A stretch of 64,000 nucleotides of DNA from Halalkalibacter okhensis (GTDB lineage: Bacteria; Bacillota; Bacilli; Bacillales; Bacillaceae_D): assembly GCF_000787375.1 (NCBI RefSeq), contig NZ_JRJU01000005.1:1-64000 (forward strand), written 5' to 3'. A program made the position numbers and the translations under genes. Positions 17,654 to 25,846 of this stretch are shown in pieces. Positions within the stretch are counted from its first letter, which is position 1. Every line of letters starts with the position of its first letter. The notes under the pieces were generated by a model. It searched no databases. It had not been told where the DNA came from and saw nothing but the letters and a program-made list of their open reading frames with translations.

Positions 17654-18379
17654 CTTGATTAGGCCCGTATAGGCAAGTTCTATGTCACCTGCAAACTGCA
17701 AAGATACTTCTTCTACTAACTGCTGATGATTTCCAACGTGTGGGAGGTGGCTTAATATTAGTGCTTTTGGCTTGGCTATACTTGCTAACTTACCAACGTC
17801 CTCACTTGTCATATGACCATATTGGGCAATTTGATCCCCTTTATACCCACTGCATTCTGCAATTAATACATCTACTTCTGCTGCGAACTCAGCTAATTCT
17901 AGAAAATAGCTGGAATCGGCTGTGTACACATATTTCTTCCCTTTGCTTTCTATCTTCATCGCATAGCAAGGAACAGGGTGTTCCGTCTTTAAAAACGAGA
18001 ACGTAAACGGCCCAATTTGTAATGCCTGCTGATTATCATAAGCAACAGCCTTGATTAAATCTTTATAAGCAAGTTCTGAAAAAGCTTGTTCATCATCCTT
18101 ATGTCCATAGATCTTCGGCTGTTTCATCTTTGTCCCTAAGCCATTATGCACGATTTGAGCGTATTGATAGGCGCCAATATCTGCTTTATGGTCATGATGA
18201 TAATGAGACAAAACAATCGCATCAAGCTCTGTAACCGAACAAAATGCTTGTAATGAGGAGAGTACCCCACTTCCACAATCAAGCAGCACTTTAACATTCT
18301 CTTCTTCTATTAAATATCCCGAAGTTGCCCCTCCTTGTTCAGGATAAGCGTGCCAATTACCAACAACCGTTAGTTTCAT
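17648..18379 (-). CDS. yhfI: YhfI-like metallo-beta-lactamase-fold hydrolase
   Basis: A 243-residue cytosolic protein of the metallo-beta-lactamase superfamily. The metal motif HYHHDHKAD (near residue 60) is the HxHxDH signature. Further metal ligands lie in TEHPVPCYAM, YTADSSY and LSHLPHVG. Length and sequence match B. subtilis YhfI. No substrate can be inferred; the superfamily includes RNases, phosphodiesterases and thioesterases. It is coupled by a 4-nt overlap to the small gene upstream. Confidence 0.88.
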   Translation of the reverse strand: MKLTVVGNWHAYPEQGGATSGYLIEEENVKVLLDCGSGVLSSLQAFCSVTELDAIVLSHYHHDHKADIGAYQYAQIVHNGLGTKMKQPKIYGHKDDEQAFSELAYKDLIKAVAYDNQQALQIGPFTFSFLKTEHPVPCYAMKIESKGKKYVYTADSSYFLELAEFAAEVDVLIAECSGYKGDQIAQYGHMTSEDVGKLASIAKPKALILSHLPHVGNHQQLVEEVSLQFAGDIELAYTGLIKE

Positions 18380-18552
18380 GATTCCTCACTTCCCCATTTA
18401 GATTGAGATGAATTGGACGATTCCTCAATCCGTTCCCTTTCCATAATAAGGGCAAGTTCTGTCATGAGTTTCTTTTGCTCACCCTCATGTTTGGCATCAG
18501 ATGCGCACTCTTGTAATCGCTTTATTTTTTCGCGTTCATTTTGTTTATTCAC
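18376..18552 (-). CDS. Small charged protein coupled to yhfI
   Basis: About 58 residues, highly charged and predicted helical (NEREKIKRLQECASDAKHEG), with no membrane segment. I do not recognise it. The start is uncertain. A GTG at 18552 has AAAGGTG 6 nt upstream and is chosen; an ATG at 18588 and a TTG at 18645 are in the same frame without good ribosome sites. Its stop overlaps the yhfI ATG by 4 nt, which supports it being translated. Confidence 0.6.
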   Translation of the reverse strand: MNKQNEREKIKRLQECASDAKHEGEQKKLMTELALIMERERIEESSNSSQSKWGSEES

Positions 18553-18661
18553 CGATAACACCTTTCCCATTTTCAGCATATCTTCCATTTTATCAAGCGT
18601 GAAAGATTTAGTAGCTCTAGAAGTAACCCTTTTAGAAAAAGGCAAATGCTGAGGCCACGGA

Positions 18662-18699
18662 GAGCACTGAAAAAGGAAGAAACGCCTTTTTCAGCACTC
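18662..18699. repeat. Isolated hairpin related to the modular repeat
   Basis: GAGCACTGAAAAAGG and CCTTTTTCAGCACTC flank a loop with AGAAACG. The AAAAAGG...CCTTTTT inner stem and the CGTTTCTT loop (minus strand) match the hairpin modules at 4.7, 24.6 and 61.4 kb, but no convincing core follows. It lies 60 nt downstream of the amidohydrolase and may act as its transcript end. Confidence 0.55.
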
Positions 18700-18762
18700 T
18701 TAAGAACATTACCTTTTTTTAGCGCACTCCAAACTTCTCCCTATTTCAGTGACTAGCTATCC

Positions 18763-19905
18763 CTATTCATTATACACACATTCCCCATTAATAAACGTCT
18801 TTTCAACAATCGCTTGAGCTGTTAATGGATGCGCGCTCCAAATAACGATATCAGCATCCTTCCCCTCTTCTAGACTTCCTACTTGATGCTCAATTCCTAA
18901 GTGTTCTGCTGCCCTAATCGTAATCGCCCTCAAAGCCGCTTCTTCTGACAATCCAAATTTTACAGCCGTAATGGCGGATGTAATCAAGTGATCAATCGTA
19001 ACAACGGGATGATCTGTTGTAATCGAAAATGGAATTCCATGCTTTTCAAGTTCAACAAGAGTATGCCAACCTTTATTATTTAACTCTTGCTTTGTGCGCG
19101 AGGTCATCGTCGGTCCGACCGATACGCGAACATCATGCTTTGCAATATAGGAAGTAATCAGGTCGCCTTCTGTACAGTGCTCAATCGTTGCTTCAATATC
19201 AAATTCCTTGATAAGTCTTAACAATGTCGCTATATCATCAGCTCGATGTGCATGAGCCCGTAATGGAATCTCTTTGTTCAACACTTTCATTAGTTGTTCC
19301 ATTCCAAGATCTCGTGTTTTCACTTCTCCAGCTTCTACATTCTTTTTATAGTCTTGTGCTTTCATAAATTGCTCACGAAACAGAGATGCTACTCCCATTC
19401 TTGTTATAGGCAACTTTCCTTTTCCACCATGAACACGCTTTGGGTTTTCTCCAAACGCCGCTTTCATACCCGACGGTGATTTGACAATCATCTCATCAAC
19501 GACCGTTCCTTCCGTTTTAACAATCGACATCTCCCCGCCAATAACATTGGCACTGCCCGGCATAATTTGAACCGTTGTCACTCCGGCCATCCGCGCATCT
19601 TCAAACCCTCGGTCAAATGGATTGATCCCATCAATGGCGCGAATATAGGGAGTGGCTGCAGCTGTCGTTTCATTAAAATCATGTCCAGCCTGTCCTAATC
19701 CTTCTGAAAAGACACCTAAATGTGTATGAACATCAATTAGCCCTGGTGTTATGTATTTTCCACTTACATTAATAATTTCCGCCTCAGAGGGAATCGTCAC
19801 TTCCTCCCCAACAGCAATGATTTTTCCCTGATTCATAAGGATGGTCCCTGATTGAATCATTTCATCAGATCCGATTAGAATTGTTCCGTTTACAAAAGCT
19901 TTCAT
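18763..19905 (-). CDS. Metal-dependent amidohydrolase, imidazolonepropionase-like
   Basis: A 380-residue TIM-barrel amidohydrolase. The metal-binding motif is DVHTHLG near residue 58. Further histidines lie in RAHAHRADD and TIEHCTEGD, and the catalytic aspartate is in TTDHPVV. The C-terminal beta-sandwich carries VGSLEEGKDADIVIWSAHPL. The family hydrolyses cyclic amides or peptides; the substrate is unknown. It is monocistronic, with AGAGGTG 8 nt before the ATG. Confidence 0.85.
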   Translation of the reverse strand: MKAFVNGTILIGSDEMIQSGTILMNQGKIIAVGEEVTIPSEAEIINVSGKYITPGLIDVHTHLGVFSEGLGQAGHDFNETTAAATPYIRAIDGINPFDRGFEDARMAGVTTVQIMPGSANVIGGEMSIVKTEGTVVDEMIVKSPSGMKAAFGENPKRVHGGKGKLPITRMGVASLFREQFMKAQDYKKNVEAGEVKTRDLGMEQLMKVLNKEIPLRAHAHRADDIATLLRLIKEFDIEATIEHCTEGDLITSYIAKHDVRVSVGPTMTSRTKQELNNKGWHTLVELEKHGIPFSITTDHPVVTIDHLITSAITAVKFGLSEEAALRAITIRAAEHLGIEHQVGSLEEGKDADIVIWSAHPLTAQAIVEKTFINGECVYNE

Positions 19906-20013
19906 TCAGTAGTCACCTCTTTTTATTTCGTAAGACGAATTATATTCTCACTATACTATGTTTCGTCTGAGTTGAATAGTACCGATGTTGTATTCACCTT
20001 TTCTTTCCAATAC

Positions 20014-20056
20014 AAAAAAAGTCTCTTCACAGCTACTGCCATGAAGAGACTTTTTC
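20014..20056 (-). terminator. Intrinsic terminator of rplU-prp-rpmA
   Basis: AGTCTCTTCA...TGAAGAGACT 10-bp stem followed by seven T on the minus strand, 5 nt after the rpmA stop. The operon therefore ends here and does not continue into spo0B-obg. Confidence 0.88.
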
Positions 20057-20060
20057 ATTA

Positions 20061-20339
20061 TTAAGCTGGGTATACGCTCACTTGCTTGCGGTCACGACCA
20101 ACGCGCTCATATTTCACAACGCCGTCTACTTTCGCAAATAGTGTATCGTCTCCACCTTTACCTACGTTCACACCAGGATATACGCGTGTTCCGCGTTGGC
20201 GTACTAGGATTGAACCACCTGTTACAGCTTGACCGTCAGCACGCTTAGCGCCTAAACGCTTAGAGATCGAGTCACGTCCGTTCTTTGTACTACCTACCCC
20301 TTTTTTCGATGCGAAAAATTGAAGGTTCATTTTTAACAT
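20061..20339 (-). CDS. rpmA: 50S ribosomal protein L27 with cleavable N-terminus
   Basis: A 92-residue L27 precursor. The Firmicute-specific extension [10 protein letters not shown] precedes [14 protein letters not shown], the mature start. In Bacilli and Staphylococci the protease Prp removes this extension before L27 enters the 50S subunit, and Prp is encoded just upstream. The ATG at 20339 sits 6 nt after GGAGGTG; a GTG at 20348 overlaps the ribosome site and is not used. Confidence 0.97.
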   Translation of the reverse strand: MLKMNLQFFASKKGVGSTKNGRDSISKRLGAKRADGQAVTGGSILVRQRGTRVYPGVNVGKGGDDTLFAKVDGVVKYERVGRDRKQVSVYPA

Positions 20340-20344
20340 GGAAT

Positions 20345-20686
20345 TCACCTCCCGACTGTTTCATTGACTAAAATATTACGGCTGTACTCTTCAGCAATCG
20401 ACTGAAGGGATATTAGCATCCCTTCGAGAAGAAGCTGAACTTTCTCAAATGTCACATCATCCAATCCAGTTGGAACATGACAGCGGAGAAAACCACCATC
20501 CTCCTCCATTTCAACATCAAGCTCTACATCACAAAGTGCAGCAATCGCATTGACGCATCCAAAAGAGACAGCTGAAGCTCCAGCACAAACGATATCATGA
20601 CCATGCGGACCAGCGTCTGCATGTCCACTCATCGTAAAAGAGACAATGTTACGTTCGTCGTTACGAGCAATTTCAACCGTAATCAT
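20345..20686 (-). CDS. prp: Prp, ribosomal-processing cysteine protease
   Basis: A 113-residue cysteine protease (YsxB family). The catalytic pair is seen as [18 protein letters not shown], with His22 and Cys34. It cleaves the N-terminal nine or ten residues of L27. The gene lies between rplU and rpmA, 4 nt after rplU and 5 nt before rpmA, the conserved Firmicute order. Confidence 0.95.
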   Translation of the reverse strand: MITVEIARNDERNIVSFTMSGHADAGPHGHDIVCAGASAVSFGCVNAIAALCDVELDVEMEEDGGFLRCHVPTGLDDVTFEKVQLLLEGMLISLQSIAEEYSRNILVNETVGR

Positions 20687-20690
20687 AAAC

Positions 20691-20999
20691 TTAAGCGTTA
20701 ATCTTTTCGATTACCACTTTCGTGTAAGGTTGACGGTGACCTTGCTTACGACGGTAGTTTTTCTTAGCTTTCATTTTCCAAACGATGATTTTCTTTGCAC
20801 GACCTTGTTTTTCAACTTTAGCCGTTACAGTTGCGCCCTCAACATATGGAGCACCAACTTTCACCTCATCGCCACCTACGAATAAAACGTTATCGAAGCT
20901 AACTGTTTCACCAGCTTCTGCGTCTAATTTTTCGATGTAAACTTCTTGACCTTCTTGAACCTTTACTTGCTTACCACCAGTTTCAATAATTGCGTACAT
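20691..20999 (-). CDS. rplU: 50S ribosomal protein L21
   Basis: A 102-residue L21 of normal length and sequence ([15 protein letters not shown] start, [15 protein letters not shown] near the end). It is the first gene of rplU-prp-rpmA, with its own promoter and an autoregulatory leader. The ATG follows GGAGGTG. Confidence 0.98.
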   Translation of the reverse strand: MYAIIETGGKQVKVQEGQEVYIEKLDAEAGETVSFDNVLFVGGDEVKVGAPYVEGATVTAKVEKQGRAKKIIVWKMKAKKNYRRKQGHRQPYTKVVIEKINA

Positions 21000-21112
21000 A
21001 CTTGCACCTCCTCATATACTCAGACTCGCCATCCCAGGTAGGTTTGACCTTTAGAAAACCTGTTCTGTGCGGTTATAGTTGTTTGGGTGCGACCAAATAA
21101 CTAACAAGCGAT
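21000..21112 (-). promoter_or_regulatory. L21 (rplU) mRNA leader
   Basis: The 5' leader contains paired segments and the conserved-looking stretch GGGATGGCGAGTCTGAG just before the ribosome site, as in the Bacillales L21 leader RNA family. In that family the leader binds L21 for autoregulation. The match is from memory of the motif, not a covariance search. Confidence 0.7.
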
Positions 21113-21142
21113 ATTGTAGCATATTTTCTTGAATTATGTCAA
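21113..21142 (-). promoter_or_regulatory. SigA promoter of rplU-prp-rpmA
   Basis: Minus strand -35 TTGACA (21137-21142, perfect consensus), 18-bp spacer, -10 TACAAT (21113-21118). It starts 5 nt after the rng stop codon. Confidence 0.85.
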
Positions 21143-21147
21143 CGTGT

Positions 21148-22650
21148 TTATTTCTGTTTTAATCGTTCAAGCCGGGCAATCGCTTCGTCTAACGTCCCTA
21201 TATAACGAAACGAAAACTTCTCTTCCTGTAAACGTTTATTTGGATAAACAAGAATTCTGAAACCTAGTGCTTCTTCAAGTCGTTTTAAATGCTCTCCTTT
21301 TTGTCCAAATAAAACAGTTGAAACTGGAGCTGGCAGTTCCAACACTAGTGCTTCTTCATCCATTCCGCGGTACTCCCATAATTGTCGTTCAATTTTAAAT
21401 GCTTGCGCTTCATCTGAAAGAACGACCCCTTTTCCTGAACATGTCGGACATGTCTTTGAAAGACTAGACTGTAGGTTTTGTCGTACTTTTTTTCTTGTCA
21501 TTTCTAACAAGCCTAATCCTGTCATACCAAGGACATTGGTCTTCGTCCGGTCATGTTTCAACGCTTTTTCAAATACATTTTGAACGTATTCACGATCTTC
21601 CGCGCGTTTCATATCAATAAAATCAATGACAATAATTCCAGAAATGTCACGTAACCGAAGCTGTCTTGCGATTTCTTTCGCCGCTTCACTGTTCGTTTTC
21701 CGAACGGTGTCATGAAGATTCGTTTTTCCAGTGAATTTACCCGTATTTACATCAATCACCGTAAGTGCTTCTGTTTGATCAATCATTAAATAAGCACCAT
21801 TTTTCAACCAAATTTGGCGCCGCAATGCCCGCTCAAGCTCTTTTTCAATCCCATATGCCGAGAAGATATTTTCCTTTTCTCGGTAAAGCGATAGGGAATC
21901 TGCAAGCTTGGGAAAAGGCTCAAGAAGTTCCTTTAATACTTGATAATCATCAAGCCGGTCTACAACCATTTTATCAATATCAGCAAAAGAAAAGTCCCTG
22001 ACAATTCGTTCAATTAGTCCAGAATCTTGATGAATTAAGGCTGGTGCTTTTTTGGTCTTTCCTTCTTTCCAAAGCTCCTTCCACAATTTGCGTAAGAAAT
22101 GAAACTCTTGCGTAATAACCTCTGCCTGTTTTCCTTCACATGATGTACGAATAATCAAGCCTTCATTTCCCTCTATGATTCCTTCGGCAATGTCTCTCCA
22201 CCTCTCGCGTTCTGCCTCATTTGAAAAACGACGAGAGACTCCAACATAATCACCTTCTGGCATATACACGAGAAATTGTCCTGGAAAAGAAACCACTCCA
22301 GTTAATCTTGGCCCCTTTGAACCAAATCCTTCTTTAGTAACTTGAACTAAGAGCTCTTCCCCTTGCTTTACAAATTCTGAAATGCTACGCTCTTTTTTCT
22401 TTTCTTCGTCTTCATTCGATAGATGAAAGGAGAGGAGATCATCACGATAAAGGAATCCATTTTTCTCACGTCCTATATCAACAAATGCTGCTTGCATTCC
22501 TGGTAAAACGTTTACAACTCTTCCTCTATACACATTGCTAACAATTCTATTTTCAAGTGTACGTTCAACCATTAATTCAACGACACGATCATTTTCAACA
22601 ATAGCTGCTCTTCTTTCTCTTGTCGCCATATTAAAATATATTTTCTTCAA
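21148..22650 (-). CDS. rng: Ribonuclease G (RNase E/G family)
   Basis: A 500-residue endoribonuclease. The S1 RNA-binding domain spans about residues 35-130 (NVYRGRVVNVLPGMQAAFVDIG). The catalytic DNase-I-like domain has the magnesium aspartates in VIDVNTGKFTG and IIVIDFIDM. The zinc-link cysteines are in CPTCSGKG. It would cleave single-stranded AU-rich RNA in mRNA decay and rRNA maturation. B. subtilis lacks this enzyme and uses RNase Y, but some alkaliphilic Bacillaceae keep it. It starts at TTG, 9 nt after AAAGGGG. It lies between spoIVFB and rplU. Confidence 0.94.
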   Translation of the reverse strand: MKKIYFNMATRERRAAIVENDRVVELMVERTLENRIVSNVYRGRVVNVLPGMQAAFVDIGREKNGFLYRDDLLSFHLSNEDEEKKKERSISEFVKQGEELLVQVTKEGFGSKGPRLTGVVSFPGQFLVYMPEGDYVGVSRRFSNEAERERWRDIAEGIIEGNEGLIIRTSCEGKQAEVITQEFHFLRKLWKELWKEGKTKKAPALIHQDSGLIERIVRDFSFADIDKMVVDRLDDYQVLKELLEPFPKLADSLSLYREKENIFSAYGIEKELERALRRQIWLKNGAYLMIDQTEALTVIDVNTGKFTGKTNLHDTVRKTNSEAAKEIARQLRLRDISGIIVIDFIDMKRAEDREYVQNVFEKALKHDRTKTNVLGMTGLGLLEMTRKKVRQNLQSSLSKTCPTCSGKGVVLSDEAQAFKIERQLWEYRGMDEEALVLELPAPVSTVLFGQKGEHLKRLEEALGFRILVYPNKRLQEEKFSFRYIGTLDEAIARLERLKQK

Positions 22651-22773
22651 TGAGAAAAGCCCCTTTAATTAACTCTTTTCTTCATTGTACCAGTTTCCTA
22701 ATGAAAAGTCGTACCCTCTACGATTTTAAAATCGACTGAAATAGGGAGGGTTTGCTTCTTTACTTTTACAAAC

Positions 22774-22806
22774 CTAAAAACCTGCTATGAACGTACTCAT
22801 AACAGG
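22774..22806 (-). terminator. Intrinsic terminator of spoIVFAB
   Basis: CCTGTTATGA...TCATAGCAGG 10-bp stem followed by TTTTT on the minus strand, 55 nt after the spoIVFB stop. The rest of the rng-spoIVFB gap holds only a perfect 14-bp palindrome CGATTTTAAAATCG at 22721-22734 of unknown meaning. Confidence 0.75.
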
Positions 22807-22861
22807 CATACAATGCACAGTTTATTTTGACTTAAGACATAGCTTCTTAGGGATTCACCTT

Positions 22862-23734
22862 TCATGGCTTTTTTATTAAATGCATCAACTGCGCAAGCGG
22901 AGCCTGAGGCTTTTTGGTCGTAAAGAGCATTTGCAATAACTCTTTTTCTTCGACCATACATGCTGTTCCGCTTTTTAAATGAAACACTTTATATAAATGA
23001 TACCGCCCACGTTTTAGTAATTTCATTGCTTCCCTTAATGGAACCGAATCGCGGACGGCTATCACAGTCTTTTGCTTTGTGTCACCGGATTTATCAAACT
23101 TTCTAGCCATAAGAAAGCGCATAAACCTATAATGCCGCTGCTTCCATTCAAGATAGTTTGTAATAAAAAGAAATGAGATGATCACCCATAAATTCAAATG
23201 GTAAGGAAACCAAATCAAACTAAGTACAATAATAGCTAACAAAACAAGACAAGATGAGAATCGCGAAATGGTAAGTGCTTGAACATATGGAAAACGGTAC
23301 GTACACCATAGTTGAACGAGTCTTCCTCCATCTAGAGGTAAAATGGGGATCAAGTTAAATAATAAAATCATCATATTATGCCATACAAAAAGATGATGAT
23401 CCGTACTCGTCCAAATAGAAGTTTGAACGAATAAATAAGACAGAACCATCATCCAAATATGCTGTAGTGGCCCTGCGATAATAACAATTAGCTCCTCGTG
23501 AAAAGGTCGATTTCCGACATCTTCCACTTCAGCCACACCACCAAATGGCAATAACTCAATTTTATGAATTCTCCATTTGAACAAGTGTGCCGCAATCGCA
23601 TGTCCCATCTCATGAATAAACACAATCATAAAAATCATTAAAACTTCCCTAAAGTACCCAGTAACGACACCGATGGCGAGGACAAACCAAAATAATGGAT
23701 TGATTTTAAATTTTGATACAAGTTCTCTCATCAT
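22862..23734 (-). CDS. spoIVFB: SpoIVFB, intramembrane metalloprotease for pro-SigK
   Basis: A 290-residue site-2-type protease with about six membrane segments. The zinc motif HEMGH lies near residues 41-45 and the third ligand is in ILPLDGGRL. A C-terminal CBS-like domain (about 200-290) follows. In sporulation it cleaves pro-SigmaK in the mother cell when SpoIVFA and BofA inhibition is lifted. The ATG shares one nucleotide with the spoIVFA stop (TAATG), so it is translationally coupled, and no separate ribosome site is visible. Confidence 0.94.
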   Translation of the reverse strand: MMRELVSKFKINPLFWFVLAIGVVTGYFREVLMIFMIVFIHEMGHAIAAHLFKWRIHKIELLPFGGVAEVEDVGNRPFHEELIVIIAGPLQHIWMMVLSYLFVQTSIWTSTDHHLFVWHNMMILLFNLIPILPLDGGRLVQLWCTYRFPYVQALTISRFSSCLVLLAIIVLSLIWFPYHLNLWVIISFLFITNYLEWKQRHYRFMRFLMARKFDKSGDTKQKTVIAVRDSVPLREAMKLLKRGRYHLYKVFHLKSGTACMVEEKELLQMLFTTKKPQAPLAQLMHLIKKP

Positions 23735-24531
23735 TATTCGAAGGAAATAACTTCGCTAGGATTAATGTATTGGTCGCCGTCCTTCAACGCAAAATAGAAA
23801 ATTCCTTTTTGCGCTTCTTCATTTGTTGAAACCGTACCAATCTTATAGCCCGCTTGGATATGGTCGTACATATTCACTTCGACTTGATCAAGCATGCCAT
23901 ACACTGCTTCGGTTCCATCATAATGCTTAACCGTGACGGTCTTCCCAAGATTTCCTCCCTCTTCATCAGCTCCAACTTTGCTCACTTGTCCACCTTTTAC
24001 TGCCTCGATTTCAGCGTTCATCCCTGTTTCAATCAAAATTCCTCTACCGTCATGTTCAAAGTCTTGACTGACCGTACCAGATGCTGGTATGGCATAGACC
24101 ATTTCTACTTGTTCATTTGGATCGCTTTGAGCCATATTTTGATTTCCCGGCAGTAGCGCTAACGGTCGTCCAAATTGATTTTCATACCAATTTGCAACTG
24201 CCGCAAACTGAATTTCTTGTTCATACGCCTGTTCCACAAAACGCTTTGCTCCTTCTGCCTGTGGAACGGTTGATTGAAAAAGAATGGCCGTCATCAAAAA
24301 TATACAAACTGCTGCCATTAGACGAAAAATAAAAAAATCGCCCTTTGGAACATGCACTTTAGCTCCTTTTTCAGGTGTCGATGGTGGTACATAAAAGTCA
24401 GGCTCTTCTCTTGCATCCTCATGTCGATTTAAGAGCATGGGCGCCGTCCGCTCGCGATGTCTAACATTGCTATTAATTTGCCGTCGTCTATTTTCTAGCT
24501 TTCTACGTACCTTATTCAAATCCTTGGACAT
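23734..24531 (-). CDS. spoIVFA: SpoIVFA, regulator of SpoIVFB
   Basis: A protein of about 265 residues with a basic cytoplasmic N-terminus, one membrane segment near residues 65-82 (FFIFRLMAAVCIFLMTAIL) and a C-terminal LytM/M23-like domain. The metallopeptidase histidines are not conserved, as expected for SpoIVFA. It anchors and inhibits SpoIVFB until SpoIVB cleaves it. Several starts are possible; the ATG at 24531 after GGGGGAG is chosen and 24552 is the upstream limit. The gene is separated from minD by an inserted segment, unlike in B. subtilis. Confidence 0.9.
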   Translation of the reverse strand: MSKDLNKVRRKLENRRRQINSNVRHRERTAPMLLNRHEDAREEPDFYVPPSTPEKGAKVHVPKGDFFIFRLMAAVCIFLMTAILFQSTVPQAEGAKRFVEQAYEQEIQFAAVANWYENQFGRPLALLPGNQNMAQSDPNEQVEMVYAIPASGTVSQDFEHDGRGILIETGMNAEIEAVKGGQVSKVGADEEGGNLGKTVTVKHYDGTEAVYGMLDQVEVNMYDHIQAGYKIGTVSTNEEAQKGIFYFALKDGDQYINPSEVISFE

Positions 24532-24566
24532 ATGCTCCCCCATCCTTTTCAAACATAGTTTACTTA

Positions 24567-24595
24567 ACTATATGACTTGTCCGTAGGTGTTATGA
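24567..24595 (-). promoter_or_regulatory. Candidate SigmaE promoter of spoIVFAB
   Basis: Minus strand CATATAGT (24567-24574) resembles the SigmaE -10 box. It lies 14 bp from TCATAAC (24589-24595), a weak -35. spoIVFAB is a SigmaE operon in B. subtilis. The -35 match is poor. Confidence 0.35.
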
Positions 24596-24600
24596 CATAA

Positions 24601-24732
24601 TAGAGATAATTGAAAAAGGGCGCCCTTGCCTTTTTCAATTATCTCTATTGCAATGAAGCGGAGCCGCCGTTATGTTTTAAGCCTTTTGAGTGCACTCCTC
24701 AAAAGGCGCACGGCGCGCGGAGCCATTGCCAC
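24601..24732. repeat. Modular palindromic repeat, copy B (hairpin plus core)
   Basis: A perfect 19-bp inverted repeat (24601-24619 and 24629-24647, AAAAAGG inner end) is followed by one core at 24655-24732. The core contains CCGT...GCCTTTTGAG-loop-CTCAAAAGGC...ACGG and ends AGCCATTGCCAC. It is oriented like copy A and lies between the divergent spoIVFA and yqkF genes. The yqkF frame stays open back through this repeat, but that extension is not coding. Confidence 0.8.
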
Positions 24733-24820
24733 GGGGACGCTCTTTTGCAGTGTTTATTTTTTTCAACGAACAGGAATACAACATAATAACTATTACATAT
24801 TATCGAGAGGAGATGGACTA

Positions 24821-25732
24821 ATGAATACACGTAAACTTGGACATTCTGATTTATTTGTTAGTGAAATAGGACTTGGCTGTATGAGCATTGGAACAGACGT
24901 GAGTCAAGCCAGGAAGGTTGTTGAAACAGCACTTGATGGTGGAATCAATTATTTAGATACCGCTGATTTGTACGATCAAGGAGTAAATGAGGAAGTGATT
25001 GGCGAGATCTTGAAAGGAAAACGAAACGATCTCATTCTTGCCACAAAAGCAGGCAATCGTTTTGAACAAGGTAAAGAAGGTTGGACTTGGGATCCTTCAA
25101 AAAAACACATTACAAATGCCGTGAAAGACAGCTTACGTAGACTCAAAACCGATTATATTGATTTATATCAACTACATGGCGGAACAATAGAAGACAATAT
25201 TGACGAGACGATCGAGGCGTTTGACGAATTAAAGAAAGAAGGACTCATTCGCTACTATGGCATTTCTTCGATTCGTCCAAATGTTATTCGTGAATATGTT
25301 AAGCGTTCAGCCATTGTCAGCGTTATGATGCAATATAGTTTGCTCGATCGTCGTCCAGAAGAGCTATTTTCATTTTTACAGGAGAATGAAGTAAGTATTG
25401 TCGCTAGGGGACCTGTTGCTAAAGGATTGCTTACCAATCGGGCCATCCCCGATTCCATTAAAGAGAAAGGCTACCTTACTTATCCATACAATGATCTCGT
25501 ATCATTACGTTCAAAAATCGAGCATGAACTGCTAAATGGTCGTCCACTTCAAGCATTAGCCTTACAATATTGCCTCGCCTCCCCAGTCGTAGCTTCTGTC
25601 GTAGCCGGAGCAAGCAGCGCAGAACAGGTGAAAGATAACATACGCTCCATCCAATCTTATGACGTAACAGCCGGTGACATCGCTTTACTTAAAGATATCA
25701 CTAAACAAGATCGGTATGAACAGCATAGGTAA
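24821..25732 (+). CDS. yqkF: YqkF-like aldo/keto reductase
   Basis: A 303-residue NADPH-dependent reductase of the AKR superfamily, closest to B. subtilis YqkF. The catalytic tetrad is visible as DTADLY (Asp, Tyr), ATKAGN (Lys) and LYQLHGG (His). The nucleotide site is near VVAGASSAEQVKDN. The ATG at 24821 lies 7 nt after GAGGAGA and opens MNTRKLGHSDL. It is one of very few plus-strand genes here and sits in the segment that separates minCD from spoIVFAB. The physiological substrate is unknown. Confidence 0.9.
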   Translation: MNTRKLGHSDLFVSEIGLGCMSIGTDVSQARKVVETALDGGINYLDTADLYDQGVNEEVIGEILKGKRNDLILATKAGNRFEQGKEGWTWDPSKKHITNAVKDSLRRLKTDYIDLYQLHGGTIEDNIDETIEAFDELKKEGLIRYYGISSIRPNVIREYVKRSAIVSVMMQYSLLDRRPEELFSFLQENEVSIVARGPVAKGLLTNRAIPDSIKEKGYLTYPYNDLVSLRSKIEHELLNGRPLQALALQYCLASPVVASVVAGASSAEQVKDNIRSIQSYDVTAGDIALLKDITKQDRYEQHR

Positions 25733-25743
25733 TCATTTGAATG

Positions 25744-25776
25744 AAAGGGGTCATCCCTACTTGGCCCCTTTTCCTT
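25744..25776 (+). terminator. Intrinsic terminator of yqkF
   Basis: AAAGGGGTC...GGCCCCTTT stem with one G-T pair, then TTCCTTTTC, 11 nt after the stop. Confidence 0.75.
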
Positions 25777-25798
25777 TTCACGATATGATTTGTGGACA

Positions 25799-25838
25799 AC
25801 AAAAAGACTACTTAAGATTTCCTCTCAAGCAGTCTTAT
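25799..25838 (-). terminator. Intrinsic terminator of the moaB-like gene
   Basis: Minus strand AAGACTGCTTGAG pairs with CTTAAGTAGTCTT (G-T wobbles), followed by TTTTT. Confidence 0.75.
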
Positions 25839-25846
25839 ATGATCAA

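Noticed and set aside
24626-24820. 65-codon N-terminal extension of the yqkF reading frame
   Set aside because: It translates the repeat element; the strong ribosome site and family N-terminus are at 24821.
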